Shown one piece after another: positions 1-8,309 of a DNA stretch of 43,789 nt. The translations under genes were made by a program, and so were the position numbers. Position 1 is the stretch's first letter, and each line of letters opens with the position of its first letter. The DNA is from Thermoanaerobaculia bacterium (GTDB lineage Bacteria; Acidobacteriota; Thermoanaerobaculia; Multivoradales; JAHEKO01), in the NCBI GenBank assembly GCA_945787575.1, contig CALZKB010000055.1:1-43789 (forward strand), read 5' to 3'. The notes under the pieces are model-generated. The model ran no database searches. It was not told where the DNA came from and saw only the letters and a list, made by a program, of their open reading frames with translations.

Positions 1-1
1 G

Positions 2-1933
2 GAGCTGGTCTTCTCGTCGCAGCTTCGCCCGCGGCTGCCGGCGATCCTGCTCGACACCTTCGAGCGCAAACTGCAGCGCACCTTTCCCGGCTACGCACCC
101 GTTCAGATCCCGCCGGCCCACGCCTGGCTCGCCGAACGGCTCGCCATACCGATCGACGAGTTCGAGGCGCTGCTCGCCGCCCGCAGTCGGCAGGTTGGAG
201 ACGAGTCGACCGCCGAGCTGCTCGCCGGCCTCGACAACGACGCCTGCGTCGTCGAGACGGCGGCCGGCGCTCGCTGGGTAAGCGCTCAGGACCGGCTCCC
301 TCGAGTGCTGCGTGGACTCGATCTCGAGCTCGCCGATATCCGCCTGCTGAAGGTGAGTCGGCCGACGGAGCCGGTGCCCGAGGAGTTCTATCGCGAGCTG
401 AGCGAGGTCACCTCGACGGTCGACGATCTCCTCGATGACGACACCGAAGCGACGGCGGCCGATCGACTGACCGAGTTCCTGGGTGAATGGCTGCGGTTCT
501 ATGGGCCGATCTCCCGGGAGGCCGTGTGCGCGGCTCTCGGCCTCGAGCACGCCCGTTTCGACATCGCCCTCGGACGGTTGGTCGACGAGGAGCGCCTCGT
601 GGTCGACCGCTTCCGGCGCGAGGAGGATGTCGAAGAGCTCTGCGACGCCGAGAATCTCGAACGGCTGCTACGACTCCTGCGGGCGTCAGCCCGCCCCTCG
701 TTCGAGACGCTGCCCCTCGCACAGCTGCCGCTGCTGCTCGCCGGCGAGCAGGGGCTTCTCGAGCGCGGCGACGGGATCGACGGGTTGCAACGCGCGCTCG
801 AGCGGCTGCTGCTCTACCCCGCTCCGGCCGCTAGCTGGGAGACCGATCTGCTGCCGGCGCGGCTCGATCCCTACTACCCGGCCTGGCTCGATTCGGTATT
901 CCAGGAGAGCGACTTGCTGTGGCTTGGCGCCGGCCGCGAGCGCATCACCTTCGCCTTCGCCGAGGAGCGCGAGCTGCTCGCCGATCTGGTCGAAGGAATA
1001 GATCTGCCCGCAGCATTGGCCGCGCAGCTCGACGATGGCCAGGGACATTCCTTCGAGGAGCTGCTTCAGAACGCGGGCTCGAGCTCGAGCGAGCTCACCG
1101 AGGAGATCTGGCAAGCGGTCTGGCAAGGCCGTCTCACTAACGCGCAGTTCGCCGCCTTGCGGCGCGCGGTTCTCGGTCAGTTCAAGCCCAGCGCCATCCC
1201 GTCGCCGAGCCGCAGCAGGCGGGTGGCCACCGGCCGGCGAGCGTTCGATCGCTGGCGATCCTCTCGGCCAAGCGGCGGCGACTGGTACGCATTGCCGATA
1301 CCGGCGCCGCCGGCCGACGCGCTCGAGGCCGAGGAGCGTGCCAAAGAGCGCGCACGATTGCTGCTGGCCCGCTACGGAGTGCTCTTTCGCGAACTGCTCG
1401 AGCGCGAGCTGCCGCCGTTCATGTGGTCCGGAATCTTCCGAAGCTTGCGGCTGATGGAGCTCTCCGGAGAGGTGATCGCCGGCCACTTCTTCGAGGGCAT
1501 TCTCGGTCCGCAGTTCCTCTCGCAGCCAGCGTGGCGGCGGCTCCAGGGTGGACTCCCCCAGGACCGGATCTTCTGGATGAGCGCCCTCGACCCGGCCTCG
1601 CCGAGCGGCCTCGGGCTCGACGAGTGGCGGGGTCGCTGGCCCGCCCGGCGGTCGTCCAATCACCTGGTGTTCGACGGCGCCCGCCCGGTGGTCACCTCGA
1701 GGCGCCACGGCGGCGAGCTGCGGATCGAAGCGGCGCCGGACCACCCTCGCCTTCCCGCCTACCTCGAGTTTCTGAAGGTGATACTCACCCGCGGCTTCCA
1801 TCCGCGCAAGTCGGTCGACGTCGAGACGATCAACGGCGAGTCCGCAACCAGCAGCCCCTACGCCGAGCTCCTGACCGAACTCTTCAGCACCACCCGCGAG
1901 CCTCGCTGCTTGCGGCTTCGCCGGCGCTACTGA
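2..1933 (+). CDS. Lhr-family ATP-dependent helicase, C-terminal part (5' end outside window)
   Basis: The frame is open from base 2 to a stop at 1931-1933, about 643 residues, so the gene enters from the left and the helicase motor is not visible. What remains matches the region after the motor in bacterial Lhr-type DNA repair helicases. First comes the stretch starting ELVFSSQLRPRLPAILLDTF, then a winged-helix/YcaQ-like section (FYGPISREAVCAALGLEHAR), then a segment with ETDLLPARLDPYYPAWLD and SDLLWLGAGRERITF, typical of large Lhr proteins. Lhr enzymes are 3'-5' DNA translocases, and the C-terminal part is thought to position nucleic acid. An internal ATG-like start near 305 is not believed, because the coding signal continues upstream. 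The family call is firm. Nothing can be said about the ATPase motifs. Confidence 0.85.
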   Translation, partial: ELVFSSQLRPRLPAILLDTFERKLQRTFPGYAPVQIPPAHAWLAERLAIPIDEFEALLAARSRQVGDESTAELLAGLDNDACVVETAAGARWVSAQDRLPRVLRGLDLELADIRLLKVSRPTEPVPEEFYRELSEVTSTVDDLLDDDTEATAADRLTEFLGEWLRFYGPISREAVCAALGLEHARFDIALGRLVDEERLVVDRFRREEDVEELCDAENLERLLRLLRASARPSFETLPLAQLPLLLAGEQGLLERGDGIDGLQRALERLLLYPAPAASWETDLLPARLDPYYPAWLDSVFQESDLLWLGAGRERITFAFAEERELLADLVEGIDLPAALAAQLDDGQGHSFEELLQNAGSSSSELTEEIWQAVWQGRLTNAQFAALRRAVLGQFKPSAIPSPSRSRRVATGRRAFDRWRSSRPSGGDWYALPIPAPPADALEAEERAKERARLLLARYGVLFRELLERELPPFMWSGIFRSLRLMELSGEVIAGHFFEGILGPQFLSQPAWRRLQGGLPQDRIFWMSALDPASPSGLGLDEWRGRWPARRSSNHLVFDGARPVVTSRRHGGELRIEAAPDHPRLPAYLEFLKVILTRGFHPRKSVDVETINGESATSSPYAELLTELFSTTREPRCLRLRRRY

Positions 1934-1936
1934 GGG

Positions 1937-2833
1937 CTAGCGGACAGTGTAGGCGAGGAGAACGCGCGCGTTGAGCAACCCATCGTTCTCGGTCGCCGTC
2001 GAGGGCGGACGTACGACCTCGAGAGGGCTGTAGAAGAGCTCGGTCGCCCAGCGCCAACCGTCCCTGCCTTGGCGCGCTACACCGAGGGCGACCGACAGCG
2101 TCGTGCCGGAGGTGAGAAGCCGGGAGCGATCGTTCAAGCCGCGGTAGTCGGCTCGCACTTGGAATTCCAGATCCATGAAGTTGACGGCGGCGCTCACGTA
2201 GGGCTCCAGGCGTCCTTCGGCGCCCTTCGCGCGGGCCAGCGACACCTCCAAACTAGTGCTGTCGATGGTGATCTCGTCATTCGAGGGCAGCTCGCAACCG
2301 AACTCGTTCGGACCGTTCGCGATCTCGTTCGCGGAGCAGGTGAAATCGCCGGCGAAGGTGCCGTGCTGAACCGTCAACCGCAGCCCCGTGCGAACGCTCC
2401 GGGTCGCCAGCGTCCGCGCCAGCCCCAGGGCAAGAAGGTCGGGCTCCACTCCCGAGATGTCGATTGCCGCCAGGTAGCTGCCTTCGACGGTGAATCCGCG
2501 CGGCAGCCCCACGGCGAGGCGCGGGCGACCGAAGATCGAAGTTCGATTGATGTCCTCCTCTTTGGTGCCGTTGAAACCGACCCTGCGTTCGGCGGCGCTC
2601 AGCGACGGGACCGAGTCCGCCTCCAACCCGACGACGATTCCGCCCGGCTCCAGATCCTGCGGCGGGCCGAAACCGGTCAGCAGGTTGACGCTGGCAAAGT
2701 ACTTCATCGCCCATGCCTCGGGCCGGTCGAAATCGAGGGAGGCGCTGGCCGTCACCGGGATCTGAGCGCAGAGGGTCACCGATCCGAGCGTCGTGATCAG
2801 GGCGAGAAACCACGTCGTCCCGAGCTTGCTCAT
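1937..2833 (-). CDS. secreted/outer-membrane beta-barrel-like protein, third gene of ECF operon
   Basis: A 298-residue protein with a clear Sec signal peptide (residues 1-23, ending near LCAQIPV). The rest is rich in alternating polar and hydrophobic strands and ends in LLAYTVR, a short aromatic-containing tail like that of small outer-membrane barrels. No enzymatic motif is seen and I do not recognise a named family. Its ATG overlaps the anti-sigma stop by four bases (ATGA at 2830-2833), so it is translationally coupled to the sigma/anti-sigma pair and probably belongs to the same envelope response. Two cysteines (in FTCSANE and FGCELPS) could form a disulfide. A surface or outer-membrane component is the best inference. 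Confidence 0.7.
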   Translation of the reverse strand: MSKLGTTWFLALITTLGSVTLCAQIPVTASASLDFDRPEAWAMKYFASVNLLTGFGPPQDLEPGGIVVGLEADSVPSLSAAERRVGFNGTKEEDINRTSIFGRPRLAVGLPRGFTVEGSYLAAIDISGVEPDLLALGLARTLATRSVRTGLRLTVQHGTFAGDFTCSANEIANGPNEFGCELPSNDEITIDSTSLEVSLARAKGAEGRLEPYVSAAVNFMDLEFQVRADYRGLNDRSRLLTSGTTLSVALGVARQGRDGWRWATELFYSPLEVVRPPSTATENDGLLNARVLLAYTVR

Positions 2834-3495
2834 GGCCTCGTCGACGGACTCCCGACCAGTTCGGCGAAACGCACACCGTCGTGGCCGCGCAGCGCGGCTA
2901 CTCGGTCGGCGAGCGAAGGCCCGTCCACGGCCCCGGCATCGAGCTCGATCACGAAGAGCCCGAGGCTGCTCGGCCCGTCCACGATGCGGCCTCCCATCTC
3001 GTGGAGCAGCTCGCGGAGCTCTTGCTCGGTGATGCCCTCCGAGAACAGCACCCGCACTCGCGGTGCGCCCCCGAGGATCTCTGGCCGAGGCGCGGCCAGG
3101 GTTCGAAATGGGGCACTCGGCTCGCTACCGACGGGAGCTTGCTCGATCCGGCGGGCAACGAATAACCCCGCCACCAGGACGAGGGCGGCGGCCTGAGCGA
3201 GTAGCAGCCAGCGCAGCGCTCCTGGCAGCGAGCGGAAGCGGGCGCTCCCGGTCACCGGGCCGATGGCGGCGTCTCCAGCCAGTCGCTCCTCGAGCTTGCG
3301 GAACCCGGCGGCGGCGTCGAAGGACGGCACGGGCCCTTTCCGCACGGCATCGCGCAGCTCCTCGAGCTCCCGCAGCTGGCTCCGGCAAGTGACGCAGTTG
3401 GAGGTGTGGAGCCGAACCTGCTCGTGCTCTTCGATCTCGAGGGTGCCGTTGACCCTCCAGGGCAACAACAGGTCGAACTGCTCGTGTTCGGTCAT
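2830..3495 (-). CDS. zinc-finger (ZAS) anti-sigma factor with propeptide-like C-terminal domain
   Basis: The protein has 221 residues. The start at 3495 is chosen because its ATG overlaps the sigma stop as ATGA and AAGGA lies upstream. An N-terminal ZAS domain carries H30-x3-C34-x2-C37, the zinc site that holds an ECF sigma factor in the cytoplasm. A single membrane helix lies at about 96-114 (WLLLAQAAALVLVAGLFV). After a linker, residues 145-215 run strand (RVRVLFSEG), helix (EQELRELLHEMGGRIV), strand (GLFVIEL), helix (LADRVAALRGHDGV), strand (RFAEL). That order resembles the I9/subtilase propeptide fold. A subtilase is encoded at 5572-6879, so this domain may be a protease-sensing or protease-binding module. 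The anti-sigma call is firm. The propeptide resemblance is by eye. Confidence 0.85.
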   Translation of the reverse strand: MTEHEQFDLLLPWRVNGTLEIEEHEQVRLHTSNCVTCRSQLRELEELRDAVRKGPVPSFDAAAGFRKLEERLAGDAAIGPVTGSARFRSLPGALRWLLLAQAAALVLVAGLFVARRIEQAPVGSEPSAPFRTLAAPRPEILGGAPRVRVLFSEGITEQELRELLHEMGGRIVDGPSSLGLFVIELDAGAVDGPSLADRVAALRGHDGVRFAELVGSPSTRP

Positions 3496-4067
3496 CTGGA
3501 CCCTGTCCTTCCTTCTTCTCGTCCAGCGGTGTGCGACGGCTGGATGAGAGCTCTGAGCTTCCTTCTGGCGTAGAACATTCGAGTCTTGACGGTGTTCTCG
3601 GGACAACCGACGATCTGTGCGATCTCCGCGTACGAGTAGCCGAGGTAGTAGGTGAGCTCGACGACCGCACGATGCTCGGGTGAGAGCTTGGTGAGCGTGC
3701 GCCGAATCTGGTCTCGCCTCTCGGTGTCGGCGAGGTCGAGGTCCGGCCCAGCCTCGTCGACGAGCAGGTCGGGCTCGACCGCCACCATCGTCGGTGCCCG
3801 ACCGAGCTTGGCTATCGCCTTGAGCGCCTTGCGGTAGGCCACCCCCATGATCCAGGTCGAGACCCGCGACCGGCCGGCGAAGGTCTGCGCTTTCTGCCAA
3901 ACCACGACCATCACGTCGTTGACCAGCTCCTCGACCAGCCCGCGGCGACCGGTCATCTTGAACAGGAAGGCAGCGACGGGCTGGTGATACCGCAGGAAGA
4001 GCTTCTCGAATGCCTGCACGTCGCCCTCGGCGACGGCGGCGAGAAGGGCTGAGTCTTCGAGGTTCAT
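3492..4067 (-). CDS. ECF-type RNA polymerase sigma factor
   Basis: A 191-residue sigma-70 family protein of the extracytoplasmic-function class, with region 2 at about 20-88 (FLRYHQPVAAFLFKMTG, ELVNDVMVVVWQKA) and region 4 at about 119-175 (LTKLSPEHRAVVELTYYLG, YSYAEIAQIVGCPENTVKTR). Regions 1.1 and 3 are absent, as expected. The ATG at 4067 is preferred over an upstream in-frame start at 4199, because the longer version would run across the promoter-like elements and add 44 low-complexity residues. The stop overlaps the anti-sigma start (ATGA). It probably directs transcription of its own operon and of the divergent cupredoxin gene, through the matching elements at 4092-4123 and 4140-4170. 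The inducing signal is unknown. Confidence 0.92.
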   Translation of the reverse strand: MNLEDSALLAAVAEGDVQAFEKLFLRYHQPVAAFLFKMTGRRGLVEELVNDVMVVVWQKAQTFAGRSRVSTWIMGVAYRKALKAIAKLGRAPTMVAVEPDLLVDEAGPDLDLADTERRDQIRRTLTKLSPEHRAVVELTYYLGYSYAEIAQIVGCPENTVKTRMFYARRKLRALIQPSHTAGREEGRTGSR

Positions 4068-4091
4068 CGGTAGAGATGGAGACCTTCTGCG

Positions 4092-4123
4092 AGTTAGTAC
4101 CGCCTGGGAGGCGTTTCGGTTCA
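4092..4123 (-). promoter_or_regulatory. candidate ECF promoter of the sigma operon
   Basis: On the minus strand TGAAC (4123-4119) is followed after 18 bases by GTACTAACT (4100-4092), about 24 bases before the sigma start. The divergent promoter 17 bases away has the same two blocks. Spacing suits a -35/-10 pair of an ECF sigma factor, so autoregulation is likely. Inferred from sequence similarity only. Confidence 0.5.
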
Positions 4124-4139
4124 ATCCGCTAGATTCCCG

Positions 4140-4170
4140 TGAACTCTTCGGGTCGCCCGGGGCACTAACT
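4140..4170 (+). promoter_or_regulatory. candidate ECF promoter of the cupredoxin gene
   Basis: TGAAC (4140-4144), 17 bases, then GCACTAACT (4162-4170). This matches the minus-strand element at 4092-4123. A strong ribosome site (AAGGAGG, 4190-4196) and the ATG at 4203 follow at a normal distance. Inferred to be recognised by the divergent ECF sigma factor. Confidence 0.5.
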
Positions 4171-4202
4171 ACCCGACGAGCAATCACCCAAGGAGGCACC
4201 AG

Positions 4203-4622
4203 ATGCTGCGACAGAGGATTCTATTGAGTGGGCTCGCGCTCGCCTGCGCCTTGACCAACGCTCAGTGTGGAGGCGGCGGCGGCGGGGGCGGCGGCAGCAC
4301 GCCGACGGTTCCGGCCAACCGAGTCGTCATCTCGATCATCGACAACGAGTTCGACCCGCGGTCGCCCGTCATCGCACCCGGCACCACGGTGCGTTGGGTC
4401 CTCGACGGCATGGACCCGACCCACACGACGACCGAGATGAACGGTACCTGGGACAGCGGTTTCGTCTTCAACGCGCAGGGCAACTTCTACGAGCGCACGT
4501 TTTCCGCCTCGGAGGACGGCATGACCTTCGAGTACTTCTGTGTGACCCACCAGGCGTCCCACGCGATGCAGGGCTCGATTCGAGTCGGCAGCGGCGCACC
4601 GGATCCGCAGCCTGGGTATTGA
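4203..4622 (+). CDS. cupredoxin (plastocyanin/azurin-like) secreted copper protein
   Basis: A 139-residue exported protein preceded by AAGGAGG. The N-terminus is a signal peptide ending in NAQC, followed by nine consecutive glycines. This looks like a lipoprotein with a glycine spacer, although N-A-Q before the Cys is a poor lipobox. The rest is a cupredoxin domain, with VVISIIDNEFDP and the PGTTVRW strand typical of plastocyanin-like proteins. Likely copper ligands are H74 (DPTHTTT) and the C-terminal loop FCVTHQASHAMQG, giving C113, H116 and M122. The loop is one residue longer than the common C-x2-H-x4-M, and H120 lies within it. The likely role is periplasmic or surface electron transfer or copper binding. 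It is divergent from the ECF sigma gene and shares its promoter type. Confidence 0.88.
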   Translation: MLRQRILLSGLALACALTNAQCGGGGGGGGGSTPTVPANRVVISIIDNEFDPRSPVIAPGTTVRWVLDGMDPTHTTTEMNGTWDSGFVFNAQGNFYERTFSASEDGMTFEYFCVTHQASHAMQGSIRVGSGAPDPQPGY

Positions 4623-4761
4623 GCGGAGAGGCGGCAGCCCAAGATCAGTTCACGGCGTGGAGGGATCTCGGAATCGTCGCTCCAGCAGGGTGCGGTGTCG
4701 GCCCGCCACGTAGCCTGTGGCAGACTGGAAGTCGCAGCAATACCCGGGCTGGAAGGCGGAG

Positions 4762-5481
4762 ATGCGACGGCAGCGCACGCGAGCAGCTGGCATGGCGATC
4801 CTAGCGCTGGTTCCCTGTGCCGCTGGAGCCGACATCGATGCCGACAACTTCAGCGCGGCGGTGACCCTCACCTCGGACTACGTCTACCGCGGCGTCTCGC
4901 AATCGCGTGAAGGGCCGGCGGTTCAAGGCGGCTTCGACTTCGAGACCGAGCCCGGCTTCTTCGTCGGGATCTGGGCTTCGAGCGTTCAATTATCCTCACC
5001 CGACGAGCGTCGGAGTCCGCGGGAGCTCGAGCTCGACTACTACGTCGGGTACCGCCTGGATCTGAGCGCCGCTTGGGGCGGTGACCTCAGCGTGACCCGC
5101 TACACCTATCCGGCCCCGGGCACGACTTTCGACTACGACTACACCGAGATCAAGCTCTCGCTCGGCTACGAGGACCTTCTGGCCGGCTCGCTCGCCTACA
5201 CCGCCGACGCCTTCGGCTTCGGCGGAGACGGCCTGGCGTACGAGCTGCTGGGGCGGCGGGCGCTCAGCGAGAACTTGGAGGCCGTGGCCGGTTTGGGCTT
5301 CTTCGACCTCGACGACGCCTTCGGCGACGGCTACACCTATTGGAATCTCAGCCTCTCGCGGTACCTCGGTCGATTCACCTTGACCGCGAGCTATATCGAC
5401 ACCGACCGTCCGGCCCGGAGAATCTGGGGGCGCCTCAGCGCGGGCCGGCTCGTCGTCAGTCTCTCGGCGAGCATTCAATGA
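4762..5481 (+). CDS. TorF-family putative porin (Gcw_chp, TIGR02001-like)
   Basis: From the ATG at 4762 (GGAAGGCGGAG just upstream) the protein is 239 residues, with a signal peptide ending near CAAGADID. The start of the mature part, TLTSDYVYRGVSQSREGPAV and GGFDFETEPGFFVGIWAS, is the hallmark of the TorF/Gcw_chp outer-membrane family, which forms beta-barrels of unknown substrate in Gram-negative bacteria. Later strands such as ELDYYVGYRLDL and YWNLSLSRYLGRFTLTASY fit a barrel. An earlier in-frame ATG at 4717 would add 15 residues ahead of the signal peptide and is not favoured. It follows the cupredoxin gene by about 140 bases and precedes the subtilase by 90, so co-regulation in the ECF locus is plausible. 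Confidence 0.85.
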   Translation: MRRQRTRAAGMAILALVPCAAGADIDADNFSAAVTLTSDYVYRGVSQSREGPAVQGGFDFETEPGFFVGIWASSVQLSSPDERRSPRELELDYYVGYRLDLSAAWGGDLSVTRYTYPAPGTTFDYDYTEIKLSLGYEDLLAGSLAYTADAFGFGGDGLAYELLGRRALSENLEAVAGLGFFDLDDAFGDGYTYWNLSLSRYLGRFTLTASYIDTDRPARRIWGRLSAGRLVVSLSASIQ

Positions 5482-5500
5482 GCCTGGGCCGACGCCCGAT

Positions 5501-5531
5501 TGAACCACGATCGACCCTTCGGGAACCCACT
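5501..5531 (+). promoter_or_regulatory. possible weak ECF-type promoter before the subtilase
   Basis: TGAAC (5501-5505), 17 bases, then GAACCCACT (5523-5531). Six of nine bases match the GCACTAACT box of the cupredoxin promoter at the same spacing. It lies 41 bases before the subtilase ATG. The match is imperfect, so this is only a suggestion. Confidence 0.25.
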
Positions 5532-5571
5532 CTGATGAGACAATGACGTGCTGCAACGACCTCCGACCGCC

Positions 5572-6851
5572 ATGACCCACCGACGCCTGCTGTCGATCGT
5601 TCTCGCCCTGCTGGCGGCGCCGGTGTGGAGTGAGACGCCGCGGGCGCCGACCCCGTCCGCGAAGCCCCACCACCTGGACGAGGCCACGGCCCGACGACAC
5701 ATCCTCGTGACGTTGCCCCAGAAACCCTCGCGGAGATTGCTGTCCGCCGGCTCGACCCCCCGAGGTTACGGCGCAAAAGCCGGCTACAAGACGTCGGCCC
5801 GGGTCAAGCGCATGGTGGGCCGACTCGCGAAGGCCTACGGCTTGAGGACGGTGGACGAGTGGCCGATCAAGGCGCTCGACGTGCACTGTGTCGTGTTCGA
5901 GCTTCCGGGCGACCGCTCGATCGCCGAGATCCTGGCGCTGCTCGCCCGGGATCCGAGGGTGGAGAGCGCTCAGCAGATGGGGCTCTTCAGGGTCCTGGCC
6001 CAGCGTTACGACGACCCTTACTTCGGCCTCCAGCACGGTATCCAGTCGATGCAGATCGAGCAGGCGCACCTCTGGGCTCGCGGCGAAGGCGTAGAGATCG
6101 CCGTCATCGATACCGGGGTCGACCTGACGCACCCCGAGCTCGAGGAGCGCATCGTCGATGCCGAGGACTTCGTCGACGAACGCTCACCCAGCTTCACCGG
6201 CGACATTCATGGGACCGCCGTTGCCGGCGTCATCGCATCGACTGCCAACAACGGGATCGGCATCATCGGAGTCGCACCTGCCGCCAAGGTCCTTGCGCTC
6301 AAAGCTTGCTGGCCGCAGCAGAACCGTTCGGTCGCGGCGTTGTGCAGTAGTTTCACCCTCGCCAAGGCGATCAGCTTCGCGATTTTGCAGCGCCCCGACA
6401 TCGTAAACCACAGTTTGGCCGGTCCACCGGACGCGTTGCTTTCGCGGTTGCTCTCGCGGGCCAGCGAGCTCGGCATCATCGTGATCAGCGCCGCCGATCC
6501 GGCAGCACCTGAAGGGCCGGGGTTACGGCTCAACGCTCCGGGAGACGAGATCCTCACGACGATGCCGTTCGGGGCTTACGACTTCCTGTCCGGAAGCTCG
6601 CTCGCCGCGGCCCACGTCTCAGGCCTCGTCGCCCTGTTGCTCGAGCATGATCGAGAGCTCTCCGCCGATCAGATCCTGGCCATTCTGCGAGATACCGGCG
6701 GCACGTCCGCGCAGGGAGTCAACGGCTGCCTCGCCCTCGCCCGCGTTCGCGGCTCCGGCAGCTGTCCGGGGCCGGCTCTCGCGGCTCGGCGAGAAAACAG
6801 CGGGCCGCCGAGGCTTCGGCCAGCCTCCAGTGGTCGGGGCTCAGCCGCCGT

Positions 6852-6879
<28 letters not shown>
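5572..6879 (+). CDS. S8 (subtilisin-like) serine peptidase, secreted, with I9-type propeptide
   Basis: The ATG at 5572 gives 435 residues with a signal peptide (RLLSIVLALLAAPVWSE). A GTG at 5548 would only lengthen the leader. Residues about 43-143 look like an I9 propeptide (RHILVTLPQKP to PRVESAQQMGLFRVL). Catalytic residues are D180 (IAVIDTGVD), H213 (DIHGTAVAGV) and S343 (SGSSLAAAHVSG). The usual oxyanion-hole Asn of AAGN appears as Asp (ISAADP, D309), and the segment between it and LNAPGDEIL is about 35-40 residues shorter than in typical subtilases. It sits beside an ECF sigma/anti-sigma operon, a pairing I recall for this kind of S8 protein. The 3' end overlaps the convergent glutamate dehydrogenase by 28 bases. 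Confidence 0.88.
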
Positions 6880-8267
<1,388 letters not shown>

Positions 8268-8309
8268 CGCAAGGCTCCCTCGAAAGGTTTCGGCGTGCTG
8301 TCGGTCCGG

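Noticed and set aside
4068-4199. longer N-terminus for the first ECF sigma factor
   Set aside because: It would cover the paired promoter-like elements, and the added residues do not resemble sigma region 2.
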